Shown here: positions 1 to 11,189 of the stretch, in pieces
Numbering within the stretch: position 1 is the stretch's first letter
Layout: each line of letters begins with the position of its first letter
Assembly: GCA_033782935.1 (NCBI GenBank)
Contig: JAWQEG010000377.1
Coordinates: 372,001-436,000, forward strand
Length of the DNA stretch: 64,000 nucleotides
Reading direction: 5' to 3'
Source of the DNA: Petrolisthes cinctipes
Lineage: Eukaryota > Arthropoda > Malacostraca > Decapoda > Porcellanidae
The notes under the pieces: generated by a model
Database searches by the model: none
What the model was told of the DNA's origin: nothing
What the model saw: the letters and a program-made list of their open reading frames with translations, nothing else
Translations under genes and position numbers: made by a program

Positions 1-825
1 AGAGTATTTTCAAAATTCAGGCCCAAAACATGCTGAAAATCGATATTTTTGGTGCCCAAAGTCAATATGTGCATGTATCTTCTGTACCCGTTTATATCTC
101 AAATTCAGGCTCAAAACACCCGAAAATTCAATATTTTGGGGTCCCAGAAGCAATCTGTACATGCCTACTCAGTGCTAGAATATTTTCAAAATATAGGCTA
201 AAAACATGCTAAAAATCGATCTTTTAGGTACCAAAAAGTCGATATCTCAAATTCAGTCCCAAAACACCCGAAAATTCGATATTTAGGGGTCCCAGAAGCG
301 ATCTGTACATGCCTACTCCGTGTTAGAGTATTTTCAAAATATATGCTCAAAACATACTGAAAATCGATCTTTTAGGTGCACAAAAGTCGATATGTGCATG
401 TATCTTCTGTACCCGTTTATATCTCAAATTCAGGCTCAAAACACCCGAAAATTCAATATTTTGGGGTCCCTGAAGCAATCTGTACATGCCTACACAGTGC
501 TAGAATATTTTCAAAATATAGGCTAAAAACATGCTAAAAATCGATCTTTTAGGTGCCAAAAAGTCGATATCTCAAATTCAGTCCCTAAACACCCGAAAAT
601 TCGATATTTTGGGGTCCCAGAAGCAATCTGTACATGCCTACTCCGTGTTAGAGTATTTTCAAAATTCAGGCCCAAAACATGCTGAAAATTGATATTTTTG
701 GTGCCCAAAGTCAATATGTGCATGTATCTTCTGTACCCGTTTATATCTCAAATTCAGGCTCAAAACACCCGAAAATTCAATATTTTGGGGTCCCAGAAGC
801 AATCTGTACATGCCTACTCAGTGCT

Positions 826-977
826 AGAATATTTTCAAAATATAGGCTAAAAACATGCTAAAAATCGACATTTTAGGTGCCAAAAAGTCGATATCACAAA
901 TTCAGTCCCAAAACACCCGAAAATTCGATATTTAGAGGTCCCAGAAGGTATCTATCTGTACATGCCTACTCCGTGTT
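826..977 (+). repeat. B2 monomer with 4 bp insertion (152 bp)
   Basis: The usual AAGGTATCTGTACATG reads AAGGTATCTATCTGTACATG, a duplicated TATC or ATCT, as in replication slippage. Confidence 0.9.
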
Positions 978-2501
978 AGAGTATTTTCAAAATACAGGCC
1001 AAAAACATACTGAAAATCGATCTTTTAGGTGCCCAAAAGTCGATATGTGGATGCATCTTCTGTACCCGTTTATATTTGAAATTCAGGCTCAAAACACCCG
1101 AAAATTCGATATTTAGGGGTCCCAGAAGCGATCTGTACATGCCTACTCCGTGTTAGAGTATTTTCAAAATACATGCTCAAAACATACTGAAAATCGATCT
1201 TTTAGGTGCACAAAAGTCGATATGTGCATGCATCTTTAGTACCCGTTTATATCTCAAATTCAGGCTCAAAACACCCGAAAATTCAATATTTTGGGGTCCC
1301 TGAAGCAATCTGTACATGCCTACTCAGTGTTAGAATATTTTTAAAATTCAGGCCCAAAACATGCTGAAAATCGATATTTTAGATGCCCAAAGTCAATATG
1401 TGCATGTATCTTCTGTACCCGTTTATATCTCAAATTCAGGCTCAAAACACCCGAAAATTCAATATTTTGGGGTCCCAGAAGCAATCTGTACATGCCTACA
1501 CAGTGCTAGAATATTTTCAAAATATAGGCTAAAAACATGCTAAAAATCGACATTTTAGGTGCCAAAAAATCGATATCTCAAATTCAGTCCCAAAACACCC
1601 GAAAATTCGATATTTAGAGGTCCCAGAAGGTATCTGTACATGCCTACTCCGTGTTAGAGTATTTTCAAAATACAGGCCAAAAACATACTGAAAATCGATC
1701 TTTTAGGTGCCCAAAAGTCGATATGTGCATGCATCTTCTGTACCCGTTTATATCTCAAATTCTGGCCCTAAACACCCGAAAATTCGATATTTTGGGGTCC
1801 CAGAAGCGATCTGTACATGCCTACTCCGTGTTAGTGTATTTTCAAAATACAGGCCAAAAACATACTGAAAATCGATCTTTTAGGTGCCCAAAAGTCGATA
1901 TGTGCATGCATCTTCTGTACCCGTTTATATCTCAAATTCTGGCCCTAAACACCCGAAAATTCGATATTTTGGGGTCCCAGAAGCGATCTGTACATGCCTA
2001 CTCTGTGTTAGAGTATTTTCAAAATTCAGGCCCAAAACATGCTGAAAATCGATATTTTTGGTGCCCAAAGTCAATATGTGCATGTATCTTCTGTACCCGT
2101 TTATATCTCAAATTCAGGCTCAAAACACCCGAGAATTCAATATTTTGGGGTCCCAGAAGCAATCTGTACAGTGCTAGAATATTTTCAAAATATAGGCTAA
2201 AAACATGCTAAAAATCGATCTTTTAGGTGCCAAAAAGTCGATATCTCAAATTCAGTCCCAAAACACCCGAAAATTCGATATTTAGGGGTCCCAGAAGCGA
2301 TCTGTACATGCCTACTCCGTGTTAGAGTATTTTCAAAATTCATGCTCAAAACATTTCTGAAAATCGATCTTTTAGGTGCACAAAAGTCGATATGTGCATG
2401 CATCTTCAGTACCCATTTATATCTCAAATTCAGGCTCAAAACACCCGAAAATTCGATATTTTGGGGTCCCAGAAGCGATCTGTACATGCCTACTCCGTGT
2501 T

Positions 2502-2677
2502 AGAGTATTTTCAAAATTCAGGCCCAAAACATGCTGAAAATCGATATTTTTGGTGCCCAAAGTCAATATGTGCATGTATCTTCTGTACCCGTTTATATCT
2601 CAAATTCAGGCTCAAAACACCCGAAAATTCAATATTTTGGGGTCCCAGAAGCAATCTGTACATGCCTACTCAGTGCT
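2502..2677 (+). repeat. Reference monomer class A1 (176 bp, long)
   Basis: Diagnostic bases are AAATTCAGGCCCAAAACATG after the tag, GATATTTTTGGTGCCCAAAG, GTGCATGTATCTTC, CAGGCTCAAAACACCC, AATATTTTGGGG, AGAAGCAATCTG and an end in CTCAGTGCT. It normally follows D and precedes a short B1 monomer. From about 20 kb onward most A1 copies are 166 bp because ten bases are missing between CTGTAC and AGTGCT. Confidence 0.92.
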
Positions 2678-2825
2678 AGAATATTTTCAAAATATAGGCT
2701 AAAAACATGCTAAAAATCGATCTTTTAGGTGCCAAAAAGTCGATATCTCAAATTCAGTCCCAAAACACCCGAAAATTCGATATTTAGGGGTCCCAGAAGC
2801 GATCTGTACATGCCTACTCCGTGTT
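2678..2825 (+). repeat. Reference monomer class B1 (148 bp, short)
   Basis: The tag is AGAATATTTTC, followed by AAAATATAGGCTAAAAACAT, GATCTTTTAGGTGCC, AAAAAGTCGATATCTCAAAT, CAGTCCCAAAACACCC, GATATTTAGGGGTCCC and AGAAGCGATCTG, ending CTCCGTGTT. Compared with long monomers, GTCGATAT joins directly to CTCAAATT, so the 29 bp stretch containing GTACCCGTTTATAT is absent. It usually follows A1 and is followed by C or D. Confidence 0.92.
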
Positions 2826-3002
2826 AGAGTATTTTCAAAATTCATGCTCAAAACATACTGAAAATCGATCTTTTAGGTGCACAAAAGTCGATATGTGCAT
2901 GCATCTTCAGTACCCATTTATATTTCAAATTCAGGCTCAAAACACCCGAAAATTCAATATTTTGGGGTCCCAGAAGCAATCTGTACATGCCTACTCAGTG
3001 TT
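2826..3002 (+). repeat. Reference monomer class C (177 bp, long)
   Basis: Diagnostic bases are CATGCTCAAAACATACTG, GATCTTTTAGGTGCACAAAAG, GTGCATGCATCTTCAGTACC (CAGTACC where D has CTGTACC), CAGGCTCAAAACACCC, AATATTTTGGGG and an end in CTCAGTGTT. It opens the hexameric unit and is normally followed by A2. Confidence 0.92.
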
Positions 3003-3178
3003 AGAGTATTTTCAAAATACAGGCCCAAAACATGCTGAAAATCGATATTTTAGATGCCCAAAGTCAATATGTGCATGTATCTTCTGTACCCGTTTATATC
3101 TCAAATTCAGGCTCAAAACACCCGAAAATTCAATATTTTTGGGTCCCAGAAGCAATCTGTACATGCCTACACAGAGCT
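3003..3178 (+). repeat. Reference monomer class A2 (176 bp, long)
   Basis: It resembles A1 but has AAATACAGGCCCAAAACATG after the tag and GATATTTTAGATGCCCAAAG in place of GATATTTTTGGTGCCC. It ends in CACAGTGCT or CACAGAGCT. It follows C and precedes B2. From about 21 kb onward a CAGACCCAAAAC sub-variant is common. Confidence 0.92.
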
Positions 3179-3326
3179 AGAATATTTTCAAAATATAGGC
3201 TAAAAACATGCTAAAAATCGACATTTTAGGTGCCAAAAAATCGATATCTCAAATTCAGTCCCAAAACACCCGAAAATTCGATATTTAGAGGTCCCAGAAG
3301 GTATCTGTACATGCCTACTCCGTGTT
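3179..3326 (+). repeat. Reference monomer class B2 (148 bp, short)
   Basis: This short monomer shares the 29 bp gap with B1 but differs by GACATTTTAGGTGCC, CCAAAAAATCGATATCTC and TTTAGAGGTCCCAGAAGGTA. It follows A2 and precedes D. From about 21.5 kb onward many copies have CATGCTTACTCC where left-hand copies have CATGCCTACTCC. Confidence 0.92.
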
Positions 3327-3827
3327 AGAGTATTTTCAAAATACAGGCCAAAAACATACTGAAAATCGATCTTTTAGGTGCCCAAAAGTCGATATGTGCA
3401 TGCATCTTCTGTACCCGTTTATATCTCAAATTCTGGCCCTAAGCACCCGAAAATTCGATATTTTGGGGTCCCAGAAGCAATCTGTACATGCCTACTCCGT
3501 GTTAGAGTATTTTAAAAATTCAGGCCCAAAACATGCTGAAAATCGATATTTTTGGTGCCTAAAGTCAATATGTGCATGTATCTTCTGTACCCGTTTATAT
3601 CTCAAATTCAGGCTCAAAACACCCGAAAATTCAATATTTTGGGGTCCCAGAAGCAATCTGTACATTCCTACTCAGTGCTAGAATATTTTCAAAATATAGG
3701 CTAAAAACATGCTAAAAATCGACATTTTAGGTGCCAAAAAATCGATATCTCAAATTCAGTCCCAAAACACCCAAAAATTCGATATTTAGAGGTCCCAGAA
3801 GGTATCTGTACATGCCTACTCCGTGTT

Positions 3828-5154
3828 AGAGTATTTTCAAAATACAGGCCAAAAACATACTGAAAATCGATCTTTTAGGTGCCCAAAAGTCGATATGTGC
3901 ATGCATCTTCTGTACCCGTTTATATCTCAAATTCTGGCCCGAAACACCCGATAATTCGATATTTTGGGGTCCCAGAAGGTATCTGTACATGCCTACTCCG
4001 TGTTAGAGTATTTTCAAAATTCAGGCCCAAAAAATGCTGAAAATCGATATTTTTGGTGCCCAAAGTCAATATGTGCATGTATCTTCTGTACCCGTTTATA
4101 TCTCAGATTCAGGCTCAAAACACCCGAAAATTCAATATTTTGGGGTCCCAGAAGCAATCTGTACATGCCTACTCAGTGCTAGAATATTTTCAAAATACAG
4201 GCCCAAAACATGCTGAAAATCGACATTTTAGGTGCCAAAAAATCGATATCTCAAATTCAGTCCCAAAACACCCGAAAATTCGATATTTAGAGGTCCCAGA
4301 AGGTATCTGTACATGCCTACTCCGTGTTAGAGTATTTTCAAAATACAGGCCAAAAACATACTGAAAATCGATCTTTTAGGTGCCCAAAAGTCGATATGTG
4401 CATGCATCTTCTGTACCCGTTTATATCTCAAATTCTGGCCCTAAACACCCGAAAATTCGATATTTTGGGGTCCCAGAAGCGATCTGTACATGCCTACACC
4501 GTGTTAGAGTATTTTCAAAATTCAGGCCCAAAACATGCTGAAAATCGATATTTTTGGTGCCCAAAGTCAATATGTGCATGTATCTTCTGTACCCGTTTAT
4601 ATCTCAAATTCAGGCTCAAAACACCCGAAAATTCAATATTTTGGGGTCCCAGAAGCAATCTGTACATGCCTACTCAGTGCTAGAATATTTTCAAAATATA
4701 GGCTAAAAACATGCTAAAAATCGATCTTTTAGGTGCCAAAAAGTCGATATCTCAAATTCAGTCCCAAGACACAAGAAAATTCGATATTTAGGGGTCCCAG
4801 AAGCGATCTGTACATGCCTACTCCGTGTTAAAGAATTTTCAAAATACATGCTCAAAACATACTGAAAATCGATCTTTTAGGTGCACTAAAGTCGATATGT
4901 GCATGCATCTTCAGTACCCGTTTATATCTCAAATTCAGGCTCAAAACACCCGAAAATTCAATATTTTGGGGTCTCAGAAGCAATCTGTACATGCCTACAC
5001 AGTGCTAGTATATTTTCAAAATATAGGCTAAAAACATGCTAAAAATCGACATTTTAGGTGCCAAAAAATCGATATCTCAAATTCAGTCCCAAAAGACCCG
5101 AAAATTCGATATTTAGAGGTCCCAGAAGGTATCTGTACATGCCTACTCCGTGTT
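3828..5154 (+). repeat. 1327 bp duplication, copy 1
   Basis: D, A1, B2 and D at 3828-4505 match 5155-5832 at a constant 1327 bp offset. They share private variants: CCCAAAAAATGCTG and TATCTCAGATTCAGG in A1, and an A2-like start in the following short monomer. The match weakens at 4506, where the copy is 176 bp against 166 bp at 5833. Confidence 0.82.
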
Positions 5155-5998
5155 AGAGTATTTTCAAAATACAGGCCAAAAACATACTGAAAATCGATCT
5201 TTTAGGTGCCCAAAAGTCAATATGTGCATGCATCTTCTGTACCCGTTTATATCTCAAATTCTGGCCCTAAACACCCGATAATTCGATATTTTGGGGTCCC
5301 AGAAGCGATCTGTACATGCCTACTCCGTGTTAGAGTATTTTCAAAATTCAGGCCCAAAAAATGCTGAAAATCGATATTTTTGGTGCCCAAAGTCAATATG
5401 TGCATGTATCTTCTGTACCCGTTTATATCTCAGATTCAGGCTCAAAACACCCGAAAATTCAATATTTTGGGGTCACAGAAGCAATCTGTACATGCCTAAT
5501 CAGTGCTAGAATATTTTCAAAATACAGGCCCAAAACATGCTGAAAATCGACATTTTAGGTGCCAAAAAATCGATATCTCAAATTCAGTCCCAAAACACCC
5601 GAAAATTCGATATTTAGAGGTCCCAGAAGGTATCTGTACATGCCTACTCCGTGTTAGAGTATTTTCAAAATACAGGCCAAAAACATACTGAAAATCGATC
5701 TTTTAGGTGCCCAAAAGTCGATATGTGCATGCATCTTCTGTACCCGTTTATATCTCAAATTCTGGCCCTAAACACCCGAAAATTCGATATTTTGGGGTCC
5801 CAGAAGCGATCTGTACATGCCTACTCCGTGTTAGAGTATTTTCAAAATTCAGGCCCAAAACATGCTGAAAATCGATATTTTTGGTGCTCAAAGTCAATAT
5901 GTGCATGTATCTTCTGTACCCGTTTATATCTCAAATTCAGGCTCAAAACACCCGAAAATTCAATATTTTGGGGTCTCAGAAGCAATCTGTACAGTGCT
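5155..5998 (+). repeat. 1327 bp duplication, copy 2
   Basis: This is the right-hand copy of the 3828 block. It differs by small changes such as AAAAGTCAATATG at the D of 5155 and GGGGTCACAGAAG and GCCTAATCAG at the A1 of 5332. Confidence 0.82.
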
Positions 5999-6499
5999 AG
6001 AATATTTTCAAAATATAGGCTAAAAACATGCTAAAAATCGATCTTTTAGGTGCCAAAAAGTCGAAATCTCAAATTCAGTCCCAAAACACCCGAAAATTCG
6101 ATATTTAGGGGTCCCAGAAGCGATCTGTACATGCCTACTCCGTGTTAGAGTATTTTCAAAATACATGCTCAAAACATACTGAAAATCGATCTTTTAGGTG
6201 CACGAAAGTCGATATGTGCATGTATCTTCAGTACCCGTTTATATCTCAAATTCAGGCTCAAAACACCCGAAAATTCAATATTTTGGGGTCCCAGAAGCAA
6301 TCTGTACATGCCTAATCAGTGTTAGAGTATTTTCAAAATACAGGCCCAAAACATGCTGAAAATCGATATTTTAGATGCCCAAAGTCAATATGTGCATGTA
6401 TCTTCTGTACCCGTTTATATCTCAAATTCAGGCTCAAAACACCCGAAAATTCAATATTTTGGGGTCCCAGAAGCAATCTGTACATGCCTACTCAGTGCT

Positions 6500-6597
6500 A
6501 GAATATTTTCAAAATACAGGCCCAAAACATGCTAAAAATCGATCTTTTAGGTGCCAAAAAGTCGATATCACAAATTCAGTCCCAAAACACCCGTGTT
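6500..6597 (+). repeat. Truncated short monomer, 98 bp
   Basis: It starts like A2 (ATACAGGCCCAAAACATG), turns B-like, then CAAAACACCCG joins directly to TGTTAGAG. Fifty bases are missing between two CCG triplets (ACACCCG and CTCCG), one CCG being kept. It also has ATATCACAAATTC. Confidence 0.9.
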
Positions 6598-7952
6598 AGA
6601 GTATTTTCAAAATACAGGCCAAAAACATACTGAAAATCGATCTTTTAGGTGCCCAAAAGTCGATATGTGCATGCATCTTCTGTACCCGTTTATATCTCAA
6701 ATTCTGGCCCTAAACACCCGAAAATTCGATATTTTGGGGTCCCAGAAGCGATCTGTACATGCCTACTCCGTGTTAGAGTATTTTCATAATTCAGGCCCAA
6801 AACATGCTGAAAATCGATATTTTTGGTGCCCAAAGTCAATATGTGCATGTATCTTCTGTACCCGTTTATATCTCAAATCCAGGCTCAAAACACCCGAAAA
6901 TTCAATATTTTGGGGTCCCAGAAGCAATCTGTACATGCCTACTCAGTGCTAGAATATTTTCAAAATATAGGCTAAAAACATGCTAAAAATCGATCTTTTA
7001 GGTGCCAAAAAGTCGATATCTCAAATTCAGTCCCAAAACACCCGAAAATTCGATATTTAGAGGTCCCAGAAGGTATCTGTACATGCCTACTCCGTGTTAG
7101 AGTATTTTCAAAATACTGGGCAAAAACATACTGAAAATCGATCTTTTAGGTGCCCAAAAGTCGATATGTGCATGCATCTTCTGTACCCGTTTATATCTCA
7201 AATTCTGTCCCTAAACACCCGAAAATTCGATATTTTGGGGTCCCAGAAGCAATCTGTACATGCCTACTCCGTGTTAGAGTATTTTCAAAATTCAGGCCCA
7301 AAACATGCTGAAAATCGATATTTTTGGTGCCCAAAGTCAATATGTGCATGTATCTTCTGTACCCGTTTATATCTCAAATTCAGGCTCAAAACACCCGAAA
7401 ATTCAATATTTTGGGGTCCCAGAAGCAATCTGTACATGCCTACTCAGTGCTAGAATATTTTCAAAATATAGGCTAAAAACATGCTAAAAATCGATCTTTT
7501 ATGTGCCAAAAAGTCGATATCTCAAATTCAGTCCCAAAACACCCGAAAATTCGATATTTAGGGGTCTCAGAAGCGATCTGAACATGCCTACTCCTTGTTA
7601 GAGTATTTTCAAAATACAAGCCAAAAACATACTGAAAATCGATCTTTTAGGTGCCCAAAAGTCGATATGTGCATGCATCTTCTGTACCCGTTTATATCTC
7701 AAATTCTGGCCCTAAACACCCGAAAATTCGATATTTTGGGGTCCCAGAAGCGATCTGTACATGCCTACTCCGTGTTAGAGTATTTTAAAAATTCAGGCCC
7801 AAAACATGCTGAAAATCGATATTTTTGGTGCCCAAAGTCAATATGTGCATGTATCTTCTGTACCCGTTTATATCTCAAATTCAGGCTCAAAACACCCGAA
7901 AATTCAATATTTTGGGGTCCCAGAAGCAATCTGTACATGCCTACTCAGTGCT
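6500..7952 (+). repeat. 1453 bp tandem duplication, copy 1
   Basis: It has nine units (98, 177, 176, 148, 177, 176, 148, 177, 176). It starts with the 98 bp truncated short monomer. The second copy follows immediately. Single-base differences from copy 2 include ACTGGGCAAAAAC and GGGGTCTCAGAAG here. Confidence 0.9.
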
Positions 7953-8050
7953 AGAATATTTTCAAAATACAGGCCCAAAACATGCTAAAAATCGATCTTT
8001 TAGGTGCCAAAAAGTCGATATCACAAATTCAGTCCCAAAACACCCGTGTT
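7953..8050 (+). repeat. Truncated short monomer, 98 bp (duplicate)
   Basis: It has the same CCG junction as the copy 1453 bp upstream, carried by the tandem duplication. At the equivalent position after the second copy (9406) the full-length 148 bp form is present. Confidence 0.9.
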
Positions 8051-9405
8051 AGAGTATTTTCAAAATACAGGCCAAAAACATACTGAAAATCGATCTTTTA
8101 GGTGTACAAAAGTCGATATGTGCATGCATCTTCTGTACCCGTTTATATCTCAAATTCTGGCCCTAAACACCCGAAAATTCGATATTTTGGGGTCCCAGAA
8201 GCGATCTGTACATGCCTACTCCGTGTTAGAGTATTTTCATAATTCAGGCCCAAAACATGCTGAAAATCGATATTTTTGGTGCCCAAAGTCAATATGTGCA
8301 TGTATCTTCTGTACCCGTTTATATCTCAAATCCAGGCTCAAAACACCCGAAAATTCAATATTTTGGGGTCCCAGAAGCAATCTGTACATGCCTACTCAGT
8401 GCTAGAATATTTTCAAAATATAGGCTAAAAACATGCTAAAAATCGATCTTTTAGGTGCCAAAAAGTCGATATCTCAAATTCAGTCCCAAAACACCCGAAA
8501 ATTCGATATTTAGAGGTCCCAGAAGGTATCTGTACATGCCTACTCCGTGTTAGAGTATTTTCAAAATACTGGCCAAAAACATACTGAAAATCGATCTTTT
8601 AGGTGCCCAAAAGTCGATATGTGCATGCATCTTCTGTACCCGTTTATATCTCAAATTCTGTCCCTAAACACCCGAAAATTCGATATTTTGGGGTCCCAGA
8701 AGCAATCTGTACATGCCTACTCCGTGTTAGAGTATTTTCAAAATTCAGGCCCAAAACATGCTGAAAATCGATATTTTTGGTGCCCAAAGTCAATATGTGC
8801 ATGTATCTTCTGTACCCGTTTATATCTCAAATTCAGGCTCAAAACACCCGAAAATTCAATATTTTGGGGTCCCAGAAGCAATCTGTACATGCCTACTCAG
8901 TGCTAGAATATTTTCAAAATATAGGCTAAAAACATGCTAAAAATCGATCTTTTATGTGCCAAAAAGTCGATATCTCAAATTCAGTCCCAAAACACCCGAA
9001 AATTCGATATTTAGGGGTCCCAGAAGCGATCTGAACATGCCTACTCCGTGTTAGAGTATTTTCAAAATACAAGCCAAAAACATACTGAAAATCGATCTTT
9101 TAGGTGCCCAAAAGTCGATATGTGCATGCATCTTCTGTACCCGTTTATATCTCAAATTCTGGCCCTAAACACCCGAAAATTCGATATTTTGGGGTCCCAG
9201 AAGCGATCTGTACATGCCTACTCCTTGTTAGAGTATTTTCAAAATTCAGGCCCAAAACATGCTGAAAATCGATATTTTTGGTGCCCAAAGTCAATATGTG
9301 CATGTATCTTCTGTACCCGTTTATATCTCAAATTCAGGCTCAAAACACCCGAAAATTCAATATTTTGGGGTCCCAGAAGCAATCTGTACATGCCTACTCA
9401 GTGCT
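7953..9405 (+). repeat. 1453 bp tandem duplication, copy 2
   Basis: Each unit start lies exactly 1453 bp after its partner. Shared rare variants are CATAATTCAGG, TCAAATCCAGGC, TTCTGTCCCTAAAC, CTTTTATGTGCC and ATCTGAACATGCC. A local difference is GGTGTACAAAAG at the D of 8051, where copy 1 has GGTGCCCAAAAG. Confidence 0.9.
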
Positions 9406-11189
9406 AGAATATTTTCAAAATACAGGCCCAAAACATGCTGAAAATCGACATTTTAGGTGCCAAAAAATCGATATCTCAAATTCAGTCCCAAAACACCCGA
9501 AAATTCGATATTTAGAGGTCCCAGAAGGTATCTGTACATGCCTACTCCGTGTTAGAGTATTTTCAAAATACAGGCCAAAAACATACTGAAAATCGATCTT
9601 TTAGGTGCCCAAAAGTCGATATGTGCATGCATCTTCTGTACCCGTTTATATCTCAAATTCTGTCCCTAAACACCCGAAAATTCGATATTTTGGGGTCCCA
9701 GAAGCGATCTGTACATGCCTACTCAGTGCTAGAATATTTTCAAAATATAGGCTAAAAACATGCTAAAAATCGATCTTTTAGGTGCCAAAAAGTCGATATC
9801 TCAAATTCAGTCCCAAAACACCCGAAAATTCGATATTTAGGGGTCCCAGAAGCGATCTGTACATGCCTACTCCGTGTTAGAGTATTTTCAAAATACATGC
9901 TCAAAACATACTGAAAATCGATCTTTTAGGTGCACAAAAGTCGATATGTGCATGCATCTTCAGTACCCGTTTATATCTCAAATTCAGGCTCAAAACACCC
10001 GAAAATTCAATATTTTGGGGTCCCAGAAGCAATCTGTACATGCCTACTCAGTGTTAGAGTATTTTCAAAATTCAGGCCCAAAACATGCTGAAAATCGATG
10101 CTTTAGATGCCCAAAGTCAATATGTGCATGTATCTTCTGTACCCGTTTATATCTCAAATTCAGGCTCAAAACACCCGAAAATTCAATATTTTGGGGTCCC
10201 AGAAGCAATCTGTACATGCCTACACAGTGCTAGAATATTTTCAAAATATAGGCTAAAAACATGCTAAAAATCGACATTTTAGGTGCCAAAAAATCGATAT
10301 CTCAAATTCAGTTCCAAAACACCCGAAAATTCGATATTTAGAGGTCCCAGAAGGTATCTGTACATGCCTACTCCATGTTAGAGTATTTTCAAAGTACAAG
10401 CCAAAAACATACTGAAAATCGATCTTTTAGGTGCCCAAAAGTCGATATGTGCATGCATCTTCTGTACCCGTTTATATCTCAAATTCTGCCCCTAAACACC
10501 CGAAAATTCGATATTTTGGGGTCCCAGAAGCGATCTGTACATGCCTACTCCGTGTTAGAGTATTTTCAAAATTCAGGCCCAAAACATGCTGAAAATCGAT
10601 ATTTTTGGTGCCCAAAGTCAATATGTGCATGTATCTTCTGTACCCGTTTATATCTCAAATTCAGGCTCAAAACACCCGAAAATTCAATATTTTGGGGTCC
10701 CAGAAGCAATCTGTACATGCCTACTCCGTGTTAGAGTATTTTCAAAATACAGGCCCAAAACATGCTGAAAATCGATATTTTTGATGCCCAAAGTCAATAT
10801 GTGCATGTATCTTCTGTACCCGTTTATATCTCAAAATCAGGCTCAAAACATGCCTACTCCGTGTTAGAGTATTTTCAAAATACAGGCCCAAAACATGCTG
10901 AAAATCGATATTTTAGATGCCCAAAGTCAATATGTGCATGCATCTTCTGTACCCGTTTATATCTCAAATTCAGGCTCAAAACACCCGAAAATTCAATATT
11001 ATGGGGTCCCAGAAGCAATCTGTACATGCCTACACAGTGCTAGAATATTTTCAAAATATAGGCTAAAAACAAGCTAAAAATCGATCTTTTAGGTGCCAAA
11101 AAATCGATATCTCAAATTCAGTCCCAAAACACCCGAAAATTCGATATTTAGAGGTCCCAGAAGGTATCTGTACATGCCTACTCCGTGTT
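9406..11189 (+). repeat. Monomer map, region 4
   Basis: Starts and classes: 9406 B2 (A2-like first part), 9554 D, 9731 B1, 9879 C, 10056 A2, 10232 B2, 10380 D, 10557 A1, 10733 A (133), 10866 A2, 11042 B1 (with AAAACAAGCTAAAAATCG). At 9554 D is followed directly by B1, so a long monomer has been lost there. Confidence 0.87.
10733..10865 (+). repeat. Truncated long monomer, 133 bp
   Basis: An A-type unit with TTTTTGATGCCC and TCAAAATCAGG in which GGCTCAAAACA joins TGCCTACTCCG, dropping 43 bases. An ACA occurs at both ends of the lost stretch. Confidence 0.88.

Larger units (their letters stand above)
1..3827 (+). repeat. Monomer map, region 1 (mixed trimers)
   Basis: Starts and classes: 1 A1, 177 B1, 325 C, 502 B1, 650 A1, 826 B2 (152 bp), 978 D, 1155 C, 1332 A2, 1508 B2, 1656 D, 1833 D, 2010 A1 (166), 2176 B1, 2324 C (178), 2502 A1, 2678 B1, 2826 C, 3003 A2, 3179 B2, 3327 D, 3504 A1, 3680 B2. 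The order is irregular: D is doubled at 1656/1833 and D is followed by C at 978/1155. Only 2826-3827 is a complete hexamer. Confidence 0.88.
2826..3827 (+). repeat. Hexameric higher-order repeat, 1002 bp
   Basis: The order is C, A2, B2, D, A1, B2. The last short monomer is B2-like instead of the B1 seen in most later hexamers. Confidence 0.85.
3828..6499 (+). repeat. Monomer map, region 2
   Basis: Starts and classes: 3828 D, 4005 A1, 4181 B2, 4329 D, 4506 A1, 4682 B1, 4830 C, 5007 B2, 5155 D, 5332 A1, 5508 B2, 5656 D, 5833 A1 (166), 5999 B1, 6147 C, 6324 A2. The B2 copies at 4181 and 5508 begin like A2 (ATACAGGCCCAAAACATGCTG) and then switch to B2, so they are A2/B2 chimeras of normal short length. 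At 4830 C is followed directly by B2 with no A2 between. Confidence 0.87.
6500..9405 (+). repeat. Monomer map, region 3 (two 1453 bp copies)
   Basis: Starts and classes: 6500 B (98), 6598 D, 6775 A1, 6951 B1, 7099 D, 7276 A1, 7452 B1, 7600 D, 7777 A1; then 7953 B (98), 8051 D, 8228 A1, 8404 B1, 8552 D, 8729 A1, 8905 B1, 9053 D, 9230 A1. This stretch is pure D-A1-B trimers with no C or A2, unlike the rest of the window. Confidence 0.9.

Noticed and set aside
2502..2677. CENP-B box-like motif on the minus strand of CACCCGAAAATTCGAT (ATCGAATTTTCGGGTG)
   Set aside because: The box needs TTCG, then seven bases with a fixed A, then CGGG. Here the first base is A, the gap is six bases and the fixed A is not in place.
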